Source of the DNA: Gammaproteobacteria bacterium | GTDB taxonomy: Bacteria; Pseudomonadota; Gammaproteobacteria; GCA-001735895 | Direction: 5' to 3' | Assembly: GCA_022340305.1 (NCBI GenBank) | Contig: JAJDOF010000035.1 | Span: forward strand, 18,096 to 82,095 | Length of the DNA: 64,000 bases | Shown here: in pieces, positions 47,562 to 56,862 of the stretch | Layout: the number at the start of each line of letters is the position of its first letter | Position numbering within the stretch: the stretch's first letter is position 1 | Made by a program: the position numbers and the translations under genes | The notes under the pieces: model-generated | What the model saw: only the letters and a program-made list of their open reading frames with translations | Told to the model about the DNA's origin: nothing | Database searches by the model: none

Positions 47562-49979
47562 ATGCGTTCTCATGCCCAAGTCGTCGTGATCGGTGGCGGT
47601 GTCGTCGGTTGCAGCGTGATTTACCATTTGACCAAGCTGGGTATGCAGGATGTGGTGCTGCTCGAGCGTTCTGAACTGACCTCAGGCTCGACCTGGCACG
47701 CCGCCGGCGGTTTCCACACGCTGAATGCCGATACCAACATGGCAGCATTGCAAGGTTATACGATTCGGCTCTATCGTGAACTCGAGGAGCTTACGGGTCA
47801 GTCCTGCAGCCTGCATCATGTCGGCGGACTGACGCTGGCGGAAACGCCCGAACGCCTCGATTTTCTCAAATCAGCGCGGGCCATGCACCGCCATATGGGG
47901 CTCGATACGGAACTGGTGACGCCCGAGGAAATTCGCAAACTAAGCCCGATCACCAACACCGATGGCGTGCTTGGTGCGCTCTATGACCCGCTCGATGGTC
48001 ACCTCGATCCATCGGGTACGACGCACGCCTATGCGAAGGCGGCGCAAATGCAGGGTGCCGAGATAATCCTGCGCAACCCGGTTCTGGAAACCAATCCGCG
48101 CACCGACGGCAGCTGGGAAGTGGTGACCGAGCAGGGCACGATCATCGCTGAACACCTGGTCAATGCGGCCGGGTTATGGGCGCGTGAAGTCGGCGCGCTG
48201 GCGGGTATCTACCTGCCGCTGCATCCAATGGAGCATCAGTATTTCGCCACCGCCGATATTCCTGAAGTGTTTGAACGTGAAACCGAGCTGCCGCACGTGA
48301 TGGATCCGGAAGGGGAGAGTTACCTGCGCCAGGAGGGCAAAGGCCTGGTGATCGGCTTTTATGAACAGAACTGCGTGCCCTGGGCGGTCGATGGTACGCG
48401 CTGGGATTTCGGTCACGAACTGCTCGATGAAAACCTCGATCGCATCGGCGATTCGATGGAATTCGCCTTCAAACGCTACCCGGTACTCGCCGAGGCCGGT
48501 ATCAAGACCATTATAAACGGCCCCTTCACCTTTGCACCGGATGGCAATCCGCTGGTCGGCCCGGTGCCGGGGCTGCGCAACTACTGGTCGGCCTGCGCGG
48601 TTATGGCGGGCTTCAGCCAGGGTGGCGGGGTAGGCCTGACGCTTGCCGAATGGATGATCGAAGGTGAACCTTCGCGTGATGTGTTTGCGATGGATGTGGC
48701 GCGCTTCGGCGACTACTGCACACCTGCCTATACGCGCCTCAAGGTGACCGAGAACTATCAACGGCGCTTCACCGTATCCTACCCGAACGAAGAATTACCG
48801 GCAGCCCGCCCGCTCGATACCACGCCAGCCTATGGCATCTGGCAGCAACAGAATGCAGTTTTTGGTGCGGCCTACGGCATGGAGCACGTCAATTATTTTG
48901 CGCCGCAAGGCGAAGAGCCGTATGAAATACCCAGTTTCCGTCGCTCCAATGCATTTGCCACGGTCGCCGCGGAATGCCGCGCGGTGCGTGAGGCGGTGGG
49001 CCTCAACGAAGTGCATAACTTCGGAAAATACGAGTTCAGCGGGGAGGGCGCGCGCGCCTGCCTGGACCGAATCATGGCGGGCAGGATTCCAGCCGTCGGC
49101 CGACTCAGTCTGAACCCTATGTTGAGTCCCGGAGGGCGCATCATCGGCGATTTCACCGTTGCCTGCGTCGGTGAAGGCGTTTTTCAGGTGACAGCCTCTT
49201 TTGGCGCCCAGGCTTATCACATGCGCTGGTTCGAACAACAGCTAACCGGGGCGGACGTCAGGCTCGAGAATGTCTCAAAACAACGCATCGGTTTTCAAAT
49301 AGCCGGTCCGCAGGCGCAGCAATTGCTGGCGCGGGTGACGCGCGCGGATGTTTCCACCGCTGCCTTTCCGTTTTTGTCGGTGCGCGAGATGGACGTAGGC
49401 CAATGCCAGGCTATCGTGCAGCGAGTCAGCTATACCGGCGACCGCGGTTACGAGATCTACGTTCCCTGGCATCACCAGGTGGCACTCTACGAAATACTAA
49501 CCCAGGCTGGCAAGGACCTGGGGCTGCGACCTTTCGGTATGCGCGCGATGATGAGCCTGCGCCTCGATAAATCCTTCGGTTCGTGGATGCGTGAATTCAA
49601 ACCCGACTACACGCCACTGGAAACCGGGCTTGATCGCTTTATCGATTATGACAAACCGGTCGATTTTATCGGTAAACAAGCGGCACTTGCACAACGCGAG
49701 GAGGGTGTAAGCCGCAAGTTATGCACCTTTGAGGTCGAGGCGAAGGATGCCGATGTCGTTGCCTGGGAGCCGATCTGGCACGCTGGCGAGGTCGTCGGCT
49801 ACGTCACCTCGGGCGGCTATTCGCACCATGCGCAAAAAAGTATCGCATTCGGATTCGTGCCGATCGAACTGGTGGCAGAAGATCTGCAGGTGGAAATCGA
49901 GATTCTCGGCGAAATGATTCCTGCCAGGCTCTATTCGGTGCCGTTGTTCGATCCGCAAAATGAGTACCTGCGGGGTTAG
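47562..49979 (+). CDS. Dimethylglycine/sarcosine dehydrogenase-like FAD + GcvT protein
   Basis: VVVIGGGVVGCSVIYHLTKLGMQDVVLLERSELTSGSTWHAAGGFHTL; C-terminal aminomethyltransferase-like module (VSYTGDRGYEIYVPWHH, VTSGGYSHHAQKSIAFGFVP). Confidence 0.92.
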   Translation: MRSHAQVVVIGGGVVGCSVIYHLTKLGMQDVVLLERSELTSGSTWHAAGGFHTLNADTNMAALQGYTIRLYRELEELTGQSCSLHHVGGLTLAETPERLDFLKSARAMHRHMGLDTELVTPEEIRKLSPITNTDGVLGALYDPLDGHLDPSGTTHAYAKAAQMQGAEIILRNPVLETNPRTDGSWEVVTEQGTIIAEHLVNAAGLWAREVGALAGIYLPLHPMEHQYFATADIPEVFERETELPHVMDPEGESYLRQEGKGLVIGFYEQNCVPWAVDGTRWDFGHELLDENLDRIGDSMEFAFKRYPVLAEAGIKTIINGPFTFAPDGNPLVGPVPGLRNYWSACAVMAGFSQGGGVGLTLAEWMIEGEPSRDVFAMDVARFGDYCTPAYTRLKVTENYQRRFTVSYPNEELPAARPLDTTPAYGIWQQQNAVFGAAYGMEHVNYFAPQGEEPYEIPSFRRSNAFATVAAECRAVREAVGLNEVHNFGKYEFSGEGARACLDRIMAGRIPAVGRLSLNPMLSPGGRIIGDFTVACVGEGVFQVTASFGAQAYHMRWFEQQLTGADVRLENVSKQRIGFQIAGPQAQQLLARVTRADVSTAAFPFLSVREMDVGQCQAIVQRVSYTGDRGYEIYVPWHHQVALYEILTQAGKDLGLRPFGMRAMMSLRLDKSFGSWMREFKPDYTPLETGLDRFIDYDKPVDFIGKQAALAQREEGVSRKLCTFEVEAKDADVVAWEPIWHAGEVVGYVTSGGYSHHAQKSIAFGFVPIELVAEDLQVEIEILGEMIPARLYSVPLFDPQNEYLRG

Positions 49980-50012
49980 CGGCACGATGCGCGATATGGG
50001 AAACAGAGCGTA

Positions 50013-50531
50013 ATGACAGACTCGAATTGGCAGGACTCGGTATTCGAGGCCATCAAGGCAGGCGGCATCGATCTCGTCGGCTACGTCCCGGACGCCGGTC
50101 ACGCGGCACTGATCGAAAAATCGATACGGGATGCGGACATCGTCGACGTGGCGCTGACCAGCGAGGAAGAGGGTGTCGCCTTGTGCGCGGGCGCCTGGCT
50201 TGGCGGCAGGAGAACGCTGTTGTTGATGCAGTCGAGCGGCGTCGGCAATTGCATCAACATGTTGTCGCTGCAACGCATAGCGCGGACTCCGATGGTAATC
50301 ATCGTCACCATGCGAGGCGAATATGCCGAATTCAATCCCTGGCAGGTGCCGATGGGTTCAACCACCGAGCGCGCATTGCAGCTGTGCGATTTCCAGGTGC
50401 AGCGCGTCGACCAGGCCGAGGCGGCGGCCGAAACCGTGGCAGCGGCCATCGACATGGCTTACGCCGGCGATGTCGCGATCGCGGTGCTGCTGTCGCAGAA
50501 AATGCTGGGGCGGAAAAAATGGCAGGAGTGA
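50013..50531 (+). CDS. TPP-dependent decarboxylase alpha (PYR-type) subunit, sulfopyruvate/phosphonopyruvate decarboxylase-like
   Basis: GIDLVGYVPDAGHAALIE, ALTSEEEGVALCAGAWLGGRRTLLLMQSSGVGNCINML. Confidence 0.83.
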   Translation: MTDSNWQDSVFEAIKAGGIDLVGYVPDAGHAALIEKSIRDADIVDVALTSEEEGVALCAGAWLGGRRTLLLMQSSGVGNCINMLSLQRIARTPMVIIVTMRGEYAEFNPWQVPMGSTTERALQLCDFQVQRVDQAEAAAETVAAAIDMAYAGDVAIAVLLSQKMLGRKKWQE

Positions 50532-51127
50532 TTGCGCAACTGAAACGCCGCGCAGTGGTCCGCGATATGCTCGCCAACCGGCAGGGGCTCACGGTCATAT
50601 CGGGACTGGGCTCGCCGACCTACGATGTTGCCGCGGTGGCGGATCACGAACGTAATTTCTACCTTTGGGGTGCCATGGGGGGTGCGGTTGCAATGGGCCT
50701 CGGTCTCGCGCTGGCGCGACCGGACCTCGATGTGCTGGTCGTCACCGGTGACGGCGAAATGCTGATGGGAATGGGCAGCCTGGCAACGGTAGGGGTCAAG
50801 GCGCCTGCTAATCTCGCCATCCTCGTGCTTGATAATGGACGCTACGGCGAAACCGGCATGCAGCAAAGCCATACCAGCACGGCTTGCGACCTGTGCGCGA
50901 TCGCGCGAGCCTGTGGCATAAAGGATTCCTGGCAGGTATCGACCGCAGCCGAACTGCGGCGGATCCGGGATGATTTTCAGCGTAACGGCAGCGTTCGCTT
51001 TCTGCAGGCGAAGGTCGCTGATGATCAGCCCGGGCGAGTCATGCCGACTCGCGACGCCGTTGCGAACAAGCTCAGGTTCCGTCGTGCCGTGGACGCGGAA
51101 AGTGCGCCGTCAAATGCAAAACCTTGA
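50519..51127 (+). CDS. TPP-dependent decarboxylase beta (PP-type) subunit, sulfopyruvate decarboxylase-like
   Basis: TPP motif GDGEMLMGMGSLATVGVKAPANLAILVLDNGRYGETG; ATG at 50519, overlapping the alpha subunit by 13 bp. Confidence 0.83.
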   Translation: MAGVIAQLKRRAVVRDMLANRQGLTVISGLGSPTYDVAAVADHERNFYLWGAMGGAVAMGLGLALARPDLDVLVVTGDGEMLMGMGSLATVGVKAPANLAILVLDNGRYGETGMQQSHTSTACDLCAIARACGIKDSWQVSTAAELRRIRDDFQRNGSVRFLQAKVADDQPGRVMPTRDAVANKLRFRRAVDAESAPSNAKP

Positions 51128-51956
51128 GGTATTTCAATCACTTTGGGCCATGACGACGCGCCCGCCGGACGGCGTCGAGATGCCATTGGGCGAACAGATG
51201 CAGCGGATCGCGGACGCCGGATTCGACGGGGTCGATATCGTTCATGGTGATTACCCGGAGGCAGAACTCGAAAAATTACTGCAACAATACGGACTGGTCT
51301 GCACGGTAACCGCTTTTCCACAGAGTATCGAGGCGTTGGCACCGGCGCTCGAGCTCGCCATCGCGCTAAATGCACGGCACCTCAACGTCATTGGCGCCGT
51401 TTACCCATTCAGTGTCAACGCGGGCGCGCGCTATGTGCGTGGCTGGCTGGAACTCTGTAATCGCGTCAACATGCCGGTCACGATTGAAACCCATCGCGAC
51501 AGCATCACCACGGATATGCTGTACACACTGCAATTGATGGCGGCGGTACCAGAAATGCAACTGTGTGCGGACTTATCTCATTATGTAGTCGCCAGGGAAT
51601 TCAAGTGGCCGCTCACGCCACTGGTGAATTCGCAGATAAAAAATATTCTGGATCGCTCAGCAAGCTTCCAGGGACGCGTTGCATCGCGCGAACAAATCCA
51701 GTTACAGGTGAGCTTCGCGCATCACGTCGAGTGGTTCGATCAGTTTGCCGCCTGGTGGGACTATGGATTTCGTTCCTGGCGCAGGCGCAAACCGGCAGAC
51801 GCCACACTGAATTTTCTGTGTGAACTCGGACCGCGCGAATACGCGATGACTGGAGCGGACGGTGCAGAATTATCGGATCGCTGGGAAGAGGCTCTGATCA
51901 TCCGCGATCGTGTTCGTCAAATCTGGGAGCGTAGCCAACCAACCAGGTCACCGTGA
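51114..51956 (+). CDS. Sugar phosphate isomerase/epimerase-like TIM-barrel protein
   Basis: MPLGEQMQRIADAGFDGVDIVHGDYPEAELEKLLQQYGL, VTIETHRDSITTDMLYTLQLMAAVPEMQLCADLSHYV; overlaps the previous gene by 14 bp. Confidence 0.8.
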   Translation: MQNLEVFQSLWAMTTRPPDGVEMPLGEQMQRIADAGFDGVDIVHGDYPEAELEKLLQQYGLVCTVTAFPQSIEALAPALELAIALNARHLNVIGAVYPFSVNAGARYVRGWLELCNRVNMPVTIETHRDSITTDMLYTLQLMAAVPEMQLCADLSHYVVAREFKWPLTPLVNSQIKNILDRSASFQGRVASREQIQLQVSFAHHVEWFDQFAAWWDYGFRSWRRRKPADATLNFLCELGPREYAMTGADGAELSDRWEEALIIRDRVRQIWERSQPTRSP

Positions 51957-52291
51957 CCCGGCCTAAAATCTGAGTTATCTGAATTCGGAGTAAACGGTGT
52001 TTACGGTTAACCGAGGCAGAAGGGTACACCCGAGCATTCGCCAGGTTTTCTGAGCTGGTAGAGATTCCTGTTGATATTTACCCGAGCGGAAGAAGGTTTT
52101 GTGGAATCCCCCTGTTTATGCTTAACTTTACATAATATACATTATGCGCATATATAGAATAATACTGATCAGTCGGGCAGAGCTGTTTCGTTATCCACGG
52201 AAGTAATAGTTTCAATATAAAACTAACTCTAGATAGTTTAAGATTATTGCTTTCCGCGATAAACTTATCGCTCTTCACGCCGAGAACCCCG

Positions 52292-53599
52292 ATGGCCGCC
52301 ACCAATAAGAAGTACGCAAGGACCGTTTACCTGGTAGACGGTAGCCGCACGCCTTTTTTGAAAGCGCGCGGTAAACCCGGACCGTTCAAACACGCCGACC
52401 TCGGTATTTACGCTGCGCGTTCGTTACTGTTGCGCATGCCATTCGCTGCGACGGAGTTCGACGAAGTGATTTTCGGCTCGACCATGCCAGGCCCGGATGA
52501 AGCCAATATCGCTCGAGTCGTTGCATTGCGCCTCGGTTGCGGTGATCGGGTACCGGCATACACGGTACAGCGCAATTGTGCTTCGGGTATGCAGGCGCTC
52601 GATAACGCCGCGATGTCGATTGCTTCAGGGCGTTCGGACCTCGTTTTAGCCGGTGGAATCGAGGCGATGAGCCATGGGCCATTATTATTACACCCCCGAA
52701 TGGTCGGCTGGCTGGCCGACTGGTGGGGAGCAAAATCAATCGCACAACGCCTCAAGGTATTGGCCAGCTTCAGTCCGCGACTGCTAACGCCCGTGATCGC
52801 GTTATTGAAGGGCTTAACCGATCCGGTGGTTGGCCTGAACATGGGACAGACGGCCGAGCAAATAGCCTGGCGTTTCGGCATCACCCGCGCACAGATGGAT
52901 CAGTTTGCACTGGAAAGCCATCAAAAACTGCATCAGGCGCAACAGAATAATGAACTATCCGAAGTCGTTCCGCTCTATGACTCGCGCGGCAACGTCTATG
53001 ATCTCGACGATGGCGTGCGTGCCGATTCCAGCCTGGAAAAGCTCGCCAGACTGCGCCCTGCTTTCGACAAGCCATATGGCCTGGTGACACCCGGTAATAG
53101 CGCACAGATTACCGATGGCGCCGCCGCATTGGTGCTGGCGAGCGAGGCGGCAGTCAAACAGCATAAGCTGCCGGTGCTGGCGCGCCTGGTCAGCACCGAA
53201 TGGGCCGCGCTCGATCCGGCGGAAATGGGTCTCGGCCCGGCACATGCTATTGCGCCGTTGCTGAAGTCACAGCGACTCAAGGTTGGCGATATTGATTATT
53301 GGGAAATCAACGAGGCCTTTGCTGCACAGGTTTTGGCGGTGCTGGCGGCGCTCGCTGACAAGGATTATTGTAAACAGCAACTGGGACTGCGATCAGTGAT
53401 TGGCGAAATACCACGCGATCGACTCAACATACATGGCGGAGGGGTTAGCCTGGGGCATCCTGTCGGTGCGAGCGGAGCGCGGATTGTCTTGCACCTGGCG
53501 CGGGTACTGGAGCAGAAAAACGCCAGTAGAGGAATCGCCTCGCTATGCATCGGCGGTGGTCAGGGTGGCGCCATGCTACTCGACAGGAGCGCATCATGA
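52292..53599 (+). CDS. fadI: Acetyl-CoA C-acyltransferase (thiolase, FadI-like)
   Basis: VQRNCASGMQALDNAAMSIASG, GLVTPGNSAQITDGAAALVLAS, INEAFAAQVLAVL, NIHGGGVSLGHPVGASGARIV. Confidence 0.92.
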   Translation: MAATNKKYARTVYLVDGSRTPFLKARGKPGPFKHADLGIYAARSLLLRMPFAATEFDEVIFGSTMPGPDEANIARVVALRLGCGDRVPAYTVQRNCASGMQALDNAAMSIASGRSDLVLAGGIEAMSHGPLLLHPRMVGWLADWWGAKSIAQRLKVLASFSPRLLTPVIALLKGLTDPVVGLNMGQTAEQIAWRFGITRAQMDQFALESHQKLHQAQQNNELSEVVPLYDSRGNVYDLDDGVRADSSLEKLARLRPAFDKPYGLVTPGNSAQITDGAAALVLASEAAVKQHKLPVLARLVSTEWAALDPAEMGLGPAHAIAPLLKSQRLKVGDIDYWEINEAFAAQVLAVLAALADKDYCKQQLGLRSVIGEIPRDRLNIHGGGVSLGHPVGASGARIVLHLARVLEQKNASRGIASLCIGGGQGGAMLLDRSAS

Positions 53600-55626
53600 A
53601 CGGCAATACGGGTGACTGGCAGAGCCACCGCGATGATGACGGTATCCTCTGGTTGATCCTGGATCAACAGAATACCGGTACCAACGTACTTTCGATTTCG
53701 GTGCTGGAGCAACTCGACAGCCTGCTCGATGAGATATCTCAGGATCTTCCGCGAGCGATCGTTTTTCGCTCCGGAAAATCCCGCGGCTTTATTGCCGGCG
53801 CGGACGTCAATGAGTTCTTACAGGTCAAGACCACCCAGGAAGCGCTGATCATGATCAAGCGCGGCCAGAAGCTATTCAGTCGGATCGCTGCACTGAAATG
53901 CCCGACGGTGGCGATGATCGAAGGTTTTTGCATGGGTGGAGGTACCGAACTTGCGCTCGCCTGCGATTATCGAGTGGCGCTGGACGATGCCGCGACACGC
54001 ATAGGATTGCCCGAGGTCAAGCTCGGCATTCATCCCGCCTACGGTGGGCTGGTGCGCGCAACCACGTTGATCAACCCATTGAAATCGATGGATTTAATGC
54101 TGACTGGCAGAGGTTTAACAGCTCGTGCCGCGTGTGCCATCGGGCTGGTCGATTCGGCCCAGCCACAACGGCAGATGGAGCGTGCGGTACGCCAGTTCGC
54201 ACTGACCGAGCCACGTCGGCAACGCATGCCGTTCGTCGGCAAGCTGCTGTCTTTGCCCGGCATTCGCCACGCGCTTGCCGAGTACATGAAGAAGCAGGTC
54301 GCCAGGAAAGCACCACGCCAGCACTACCCTGCCCCTTACGCCATCCTCGATGTATGGGCTACACATTACGGTAACCACAAGCGCATGATGGAAGAGGAAG
54401 CCAATTCCGTGGCACGCCTGATCCAGGGTGACAAGGTGCGTAACCTGATCCGGGTTTTCTTTTTACAGACCCGCCTGAAAGGTCTGGGTGACAAGCAATC
54501 CTTTATACCGCGCCACGTGCATGTCATCGGCGCCGGTACCATGGGCGGCGATATAGCCGCATGGTGTGCGCTGCGCGGCTTGACCGTGACGCTGCAGGAT
54601 CGCGAAGCGAAGTACCTCAGCAATGCTTTTAAACGAGCACATCAACTCTTTGGCAAACGGCTTAAAACCACCCGTGAGCGCAACGCGGCTATCGATCGGC
54701 TAATTCCTGATATCGATGGTGACGGAGTATCCAGGGCCGATGTCATCATCGAAGCCATTTATGAAAACGTCGAGGCCAAGCACGCGATTTACCGTGATAT
54801 CGAGGCGCGCATGAAACCCGATGCGGTGCTTGCTACCAATACTTCGAGTATTCCACTGGAAACCCTGACAACGGTGCTGAAGCAACCCGAGCGCCTGGTG
54901 GGAATTCATTTTTTCAACCCCGTTGCGATGATGCCACTGGTTGAAATCGTGGCGGCGAAATCAACGTCCGAGAAAGCCTTGCAACAGGCGACAGCTTTCA
55001 CTCAACACATCGGTAAACTGCCGTTGCCGGTGAAAAGCTCGCCCGGGTTCCTGGTGAACCGGATCCTGATGCCGTACCTGGTGGAGGCATTTACGCTTTA
55101 CGAAGAAGGTGTCGCCCCCGAAGCGATTGACAAGGCTGCAACCGATTTCGGTATGCCCATGGGCCCGGTCGAACTCGCCGATACCGTGGGTCTCGACATC
55201 TGCCTGTCGGTGGCACAGAACCTCGCCGAAGCCTACGGTATTAAGGTGCCACCCGGGTTGAATCAATTTGTCGAAGCAAAGCGCCTGGGCAAGAAATCGG
55301 GCCGCGGGTTTTATCAATACAAGAATGGTAAAGCGCTAAAGGACAAAGACGTCGACCTCGGTGACCAGAAATTGATACAGAATCGGCTGGTGTTCCGCTT
55401 CCTCAATGAGGCTGCCGCCTGCCTGCAGGAAGAAATTGTCGCCGATCGTGATCTACTCGACGCCGGTATTATTTTTGGAACCGGTTTTGCACCGTTTCGC
55501 GGAGGGCCGATGAATTACAGCCTGAATCAGGGGGTGGAATCTATCCTGGCGTCGATGAGCGACTATCAAGGTCGTTTCGGTGAGCGCTTCAAACCAGCGG
55601 CGGGCTGGTCGCTGCTTGGCGAGTAA
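53596..55626 (+). CDS. fadJ: Enoyl-CoA hydratase / 3-hydroxyacyl-CoA dehydrogenase fusion (FadJ-like)
   Basis: IAGADVNEFLQV, MIEGFCMGGGTELALACDYR; VHVIGAGTMGGDIAAWCALRGLTVTLQD, VGIHFFNPVAMMPLVEIV; ATGA overlap with the thiolase gene. Confidence 0.94.
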   Translation: MNGNTGDWQSHRDDDGILWLILDQQNTGTNVLSISVLEQLDSLLDEISQDLPRAIVFRSGKSRGFIAGADVNEFLQVKTTQEALIMIKRGQKLFSRIAALKCPTVAMIEGFCMGGGTELALACDYRVALDDAATRIGLPEVKLGIHPAYGGLVRATTLINPLKSMDLMLTGRGLTARAACAIGLVDSAQPQRQMERAVRQFALTEPRRQRMPFVGKLLSLPGIRHALAEYMKKQVARKAPRQHYPAPYAILDVWATHYGNHKRMMEEEANSVARLIQGDKVRNLIRVFFLQTRLKGLGDKQSFIPRHVHVIGAGTMGGDIAAWCALRGLTVTLQDREAKYLSNAFKRAHQLFGKRLKTTRERNAAIDRLIPDIDGDGVSRADVIIEAIYENVEAKHAIYRDIEARMKPDAVLATNTSSIPLETLTTVLKQPERLVGIHFFNPVAMMPLVEIVAAKSTSEKALQQATAFTQHIGKLPLPVKSSPGFLVNRILMPYLVEAFTLYEEGVAPEAIDKAATDFGMPMGPVELADTVGLDICLSVAQNLAEAYGIKVPPGLNQFVEAKRLGKKSGRGFYQYKNGKALKDKDVDLGDQKLIQNRLVFRFLNEAAACLQEEIVADRDLLDAGIIFGTGFAPFRGGPMNYSLNQGVESILASMSDYQGRFGERFKPAAGWSLLGE

Positions 55627-55716
55627 ACACCCGATCGCAGCACATGCACCCTGCCCCATTTGTTCAGTTCACGCCTGGTTAGCGGGGGCCTGGCAACAGG
55701 CTCCCAGGTGCTGCGT

Positions 55717-56490
55717 TCAGGACAGGCCGAACAGCCGGTTGGCATTGCTGTAGGTGGCACTTGCCAGATCCTGCAGCGATTCGCCACGAATTTCAGCAAG
55801 TTTTTCGGCGACCAGTCCGACCCGACCCGGGTGATTGGTTTTACCACGATAGGGTGCCGGTGAAAGCCACGGCGAGTCGGTTTCAATGAGCAGGCGCTCG
55901 AGTGGAACCCGCTTCGCCATGTCGCGTACATTTTGCGCCTGGTTGAAAGTGACTATGCCGGAAATGGATATGTAAAAACCGAGGTCGATGGCCGCACTCG
56001 CCATTTCCCAGTCCTCGGTAAAACAGTGCAACACGCCCCCTACTTCGTCGGCCTTGTGGCGGCGCAACAACTCCAGGGTATCTTCGCGAGCATCCCGGGT
56101 GTGGACGATGAGCGGTAAGCCGCAGCTGCGCGCGGCCTCGATATGGGTGATGAAGCGCGCGCGCTGCCAGTCGAGTTCACCGGTTTGATGGAAGTAATCA
56201 AGCCCGGTTTCGCCGATGGCGACTACCTTTTCGCGCTCTGCCAGTTCACACAGTAGCTCGACACTGGGCTCGTCCGCATCGACATAGTCGGGATGAACGC
56301 CGGCACTGCAAAAGACCTGGTCGTAAGGCTGGATTAACTGTTGCATGGTGTCGAACGACTCAAGATCGACCCCGATACACAGCAGACGCGTAACATCGGC
56401 CTCGGCAATGGTTTGCAGTAGTTTGTCGAAATCGTTGTCGAAGTCTTCCAGATCGATACGATCCAGATGACAGTGCGAGTCAAAGAACAT
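55717..56490 (-). CDS. TatD family metal-dependent hydrolase
   Basis: MFFDSHCHLDRIDLEDF, CSAGVHPDYVD, AIGETGLDYFHQ, LLIETDSPWLSPAPYRGKTNHPG. Confidence 0.95.
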   Translation of the reverse strand: MFFDSHCHLDRIDLEDFDNDFDKLLQTIAEADVTRLLCIGVDLESFDTMQQLIQPYDQVFCSAGVHPDYVDADEPSVELLCELAEREKVVAIGETGLDYFHQTGELDWQRARFITHIEAARSCGLPLIVHTRDAREDTLELLRRHKADEVGGVLHCFTEDWEMASAAIDLGFYISISGIVTFNQAQNVRDMAKRVPLERLLIETDSPWLSPAPYRGKTNHPGRVGLVAEKLAEIRGESLQDLASATYSNANRLFGLS

Positions 56491-56514
56491 GGGGAGGTCC
56501 CGCGCAGAGCGAGT

Positions 56515-56862
56515 TTACATGGTGTGCGTCGGGCGATCGGCCTGCAGTGCGCCAGCGAGAAATCCTTCTATTTTATTGCGCGTGGTGCCGTTATCCTGGG
56601 TACTGAACTGCACGCCGATGCCGGCGGACTTGTTACTCTGCGCACCCTGCGGGGTAACCCAGATGATCTTGCCGGCCACGGGCAGACGTTCTTTGTCGTC
56701 CATCAGGCTCAGCAGCATGAACACTTCATCGCCGAGGGTGTATTGCTTGTTGGTGGGAATGAACAATCCACCATTTTTCACATAGGGCATATAAGCGGCA
56801 TAGAGCGCACTCTTGTCCTTGATGTTTAGAGACAGTATCCCTTGGCTACCTGGGGCTCCCAT
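56515..56862 (-). CDS. PilZ domain protein
   Basis: ILSLNIKDKSALYAAYMPYVKNGGLFIPTNKQYTLGDEVFMLLSLMDDKERLPVAGKIIWVTPQGAQSNKSAGIGVQF; between tatD and holB as in other gammaproteobacteria. Confidence 0.92.
   Translation of the reverse strand: MGAPGSQGILSLNIKDKSALYAAYMPYVKNGGLFIPTNKQYTLGDEVFMLLSLMDDKERLPVAGKIIWVTPQGAQSNKSAGIGVQFSTQDNGTTRNKIEGFLAGALQADRPTHTM

Noticed and set aside
50027-50518. Upstream extension of the TPP beta-subunit ORF
   Set aside because: Overlaps the alpha subunit in another frame; the translation is Arg/Gly-rich and non-protein-like. Start set at ATG 50519.
55680-55706. Imperfect hairpin between fadJ and tatD
   Set aside because: Short arms with a wobble pair and no T tract; not strong enough to call a terminator.
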